Source of the DNA: Propionicimonas sp.
GTDB taxonomy: Bacteria; Actinomycetota; Actinomycetes; Propionibacteriales; Propionibacteriaceae
Length of the DNA stretch: 41,057 nucleotides
Direction: 5' to 3'
NCBI GenBank assembly: GCA_030158185.1
Contig: JAOATP010000130.1
Location: 1 to 41,057 of the forward strand
In this document: piece after piece, positions 39,917-41,057 of the stretch
How the letters are laid out: each line of letters opens with the position of its first letter
Numbering within the stretch: position 1 is the stretch's first letter
The notes under the pieces: model-generated
Told to the model about the DNA's origin: nothing
The model's database searches: none
What the model saw: only the letters and a program-made list of their open reading frames with translations
Translations under genes and position numbers: made by a program

Positions 39917-39941
39917 GGGCCCTGAGCCTGACGAAGGGCCC
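39917..39941. terminator. Palindromic repeat between MFS and thioredoxin genes
   Basis: GGGCCCT (39917-39923) pairs with AGGGCCC (39935-39941) around GAGCCTGACGA. The core GAGCCTGACGAAGGGCC resembles a dispersed actinobacterial repeat whose usual form has GAGCCTGTCGAAGG (from memory). It lies between convergent stops and touches the thioredoxin stop codon, so it probably ends both transcripts. Confidence 0.6.
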
Positions 39942-40273
39942 TAGACCTTGCCACGACCCATGGCGTCACTCAAGGCCTCCTCGACGTCCGACTCGCGCCA
40001 GGGCCGCACGACCCGGGCCACCTCCACACCGCCGGAGAGGAAGACCAGCGTCGGCCACAGCTTCACGCGGTACGAGCGGCCAAGGGGCCGGCCCTTCCCG
40101 TCCTCCACCAGCACGCGGCGGGGGCCGTCCGCCGTGTCGAGCACCGGGTCGATGACCTTCTCTGCAGCCCGGCAGTAGCCACACCAGTCCGTGCCGAACT
40201 GCAGCACGGTGGCGCCGGGGAGGGCGTCGGCCTGCTCGCGGGTGAGGGTTTCCGGCAGGTACGCATGAGCCAT
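39941..40273 (-). CDS. Thioredoxin-family protein
   Basis: A 110-residue protein with the redox motif WCGYC (C31, C34), following the strand TVLQFGTD, and the cis-proline region KLWPTLVFLSGG. Length suits a minimal thioredoxin fold. The Tyr in the CGYC pair differs from the WCGPC of classical thioredoxins and is closer to thioredoxin-like and glutaredoxin-like reductants. There is no signal peptide, so it acts in the cytosol. It ends on the palindromic repeat between it and the MFS gene, and lies six bases from the surface-protein stop on the same strand, so the surface-protein transcript may read into it. Confidence 0.85.
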   Translation of the reverse strand: MAHAYLPETLTREQADALPGATVLQFGTDWCGYCRAAEKVIDPVLDTADGPRRVLVEDGKGRPLGRSYRVKLWPTLVFLSGGVEVARVVRPWRESDVEEALSDAMGRGKV

Positions 40274-40278
40274 GCCGA

Positions 40279-41057
40279 TCAGGATAGTTCGGCCCCGTAG
40301 CGGCGGCGGAGGACGACCCCGGCGGCGATGAGGGCGAGAGCAACCCCGGCAACGGGTGCCGGGTCGACGCCGGTGTGCGCGAGCTCACCGGAATCGGAGG
40401 GGTTGGGATCTGAGTCGTCGCCGGTTGTGGTTGCTTCCGTGCCGGCGGTGCCCTCGCCATCGCTCCCAGGGCAGGGAGCCGCGAGATCGGTGAAGGTCCA
40501 GCTGGTCCCACCGGTCAGGGTGTGCGTCGCCGTGGTCGAAACGGTGACGGTGTCGGTTCCCTTCACCCATCCGGATTCGGCGTAGGCGAGGCCATCGATG
40601 TCGGGCAGCGTGACCACATCGTTGTTGGCGCCGCACACCTCGACGACGGTGGGATCCGCGGGGGTGATCGCCGTGGTGCACGCCTCGTTCGAGTCGGTGA
40701 GCGTCCAGGTCGACTCACCGTCCAGGACGTAGCCCTTCCTCGCCGTCGCTGTCACGGTCATTGACCCGTCGTTCCAACCCGGGGCGCTGTAGGTCACGCC
40801 GGTCACTGTCGGCAGGTCCACCAGGTCATTGTCGGCGCCGCACTTCTGCGTCACCGTCGGACCCGTGGCCACGACGTGCACGTCTGCTCCGCACAGCCCG
40901 TCGACATCGACATCAGCCACAACCGTGTTGAGAACGCCGAGTGCATCCACATACCCAAGGGTCAGCCGGTAGGAGCCGGCCACCTCGCCCGGGACGGTCA
41001 TGGTCAGCGAGCCGGAGGTGATCACCGCACCGAAGTCCGAGCCGGACGCCGGGGTGA
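40279..41057 (-). CDS. Sortase-anchored surface protein with tandem repeats, 5' end beyond window
   Basis: The frame remains open to the right edge, so the N-terminus and signal peptide are missing; about 259 residues are seen. The last part has two copies of a ~60-residue repeat (CGADNDLVDLPTVTGVTYSAPGW and CGANNDVVTLPDIDGLAYAESGW, each followed by a beta-rich stretch ending WT(L/F)TD). A Pro/Ser/Asp-rich spacer leads to LAHTG, a hydrophobic helix (PVAGVALALIAAGVVL) and the basic tail RRRYGAELS. That order is the LPxTG-type cell-wall sorting signal, so sortase should link it to peptidoglycan. Cysteines recur once per repeat and could form disulfides or isopeptide-like cross-links (inference). 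Confidence 0.85.
   Translation of the reverse strand, partial: TPASGSDFGAVITSGSLTMTVPGEVAGSYRLTLGYVDALGVLNTVVADVDVDGLCGADVHVVATGPTVTQKCGADNDLVDLPTVTGVTYSAPGWNDGSMTVTATARKGYVLDGESTWTLTDSNEACTTAITPADPTVVEVCGANNDVVTLPDIDGLAYAESGWVKGTDTVTVSTTATHTLTGGTSWTFTDLAAPCPGSDGEGTAGTEATTTGDDSDPNPSDSGELAHTGVDPAPVAGVALALIAAGVVLRRRYGAELS

Overview
The window is high-GC actinobacterial DNA. It carries a DUF5318-ponA-GT87 cluster arranged as around mycobacterial ponA1, a SigB/SigF-type sigma factor, a DUF222/HNH protein, an ANTAR-domain regulator and an LPxTG-like surface protein. A Propionibacteriaceae-like organism is my best guess (inference; no marker gene proves the genus). Genes are densely packed, with many 1-4 base start/stop overlaps.

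Layout. 1-7.7 kb: cysteine synthase, an HNH/DUF222 protein, then a leftward envelope operon (DUF5318, class A PBP, two polyprenyl-type glycosyltransferases). 7.8-12.2 kb: tRNA-Ala(UGC) and a 4.3-kb integrative element bounded by a 20-bp repeat of the tRNA 3' end. The element holds a tyrosine integrase, a VapBC pair, a zinc-finger protein, a small membrane protein and an uncharacterised 95-residue protein. 12.2-16.3 kb: small unknown genes, a DLW-39-like microprotein, an unusual LCP-family protein, a sigma-like HTH protein and a PlsC-type acyltransferase. 16.3-21.8 kb: an export module in which YhgE/Pip and an MMPL protein with a degenerate ABC-ATPase tail diverge from a TetR regulator across stacked palindromes. 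21.8-27.8 kb: lactate dehydrogenase, aminotransferase, a kinase-like phosphotransferase, then cobU facing cobS-cobT (cobalamin lower-ligand assembly) and a DUF456 protein. 27.9-36.4 kb: stress and signalling genes (Dps, P2A-type cation ATPase, EamA transporter, SigF-like sigma factor, a hybrid kinase ending in an ANTAR domain, CsbD, a tiny membrane protein). 36.4-41.1 kb: a lipase-like hydrolase, a GcvR-like double ACT protein, an SRPBCC protein, an MFS transporter, a thioredoxin and the C-terminal part of a sortase-anchored repeat protein running off the right edge.

The most unusual items are: the MMPL/pseudo-ATPase fusion paired with YhgE; the single-chain kinase-receiver-PAS-GAF-ANTAR protein next to a sigma factor; the tRNA-Ala element with evenly placed candidate integrase arm sites; a perfect 26-bp hairpin between dps and the P-type ATPase gene; and an LCP-like protein whose hallmark arginines are altered. 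No CRISPR array, rRNA or complete insertion sequence was seen.
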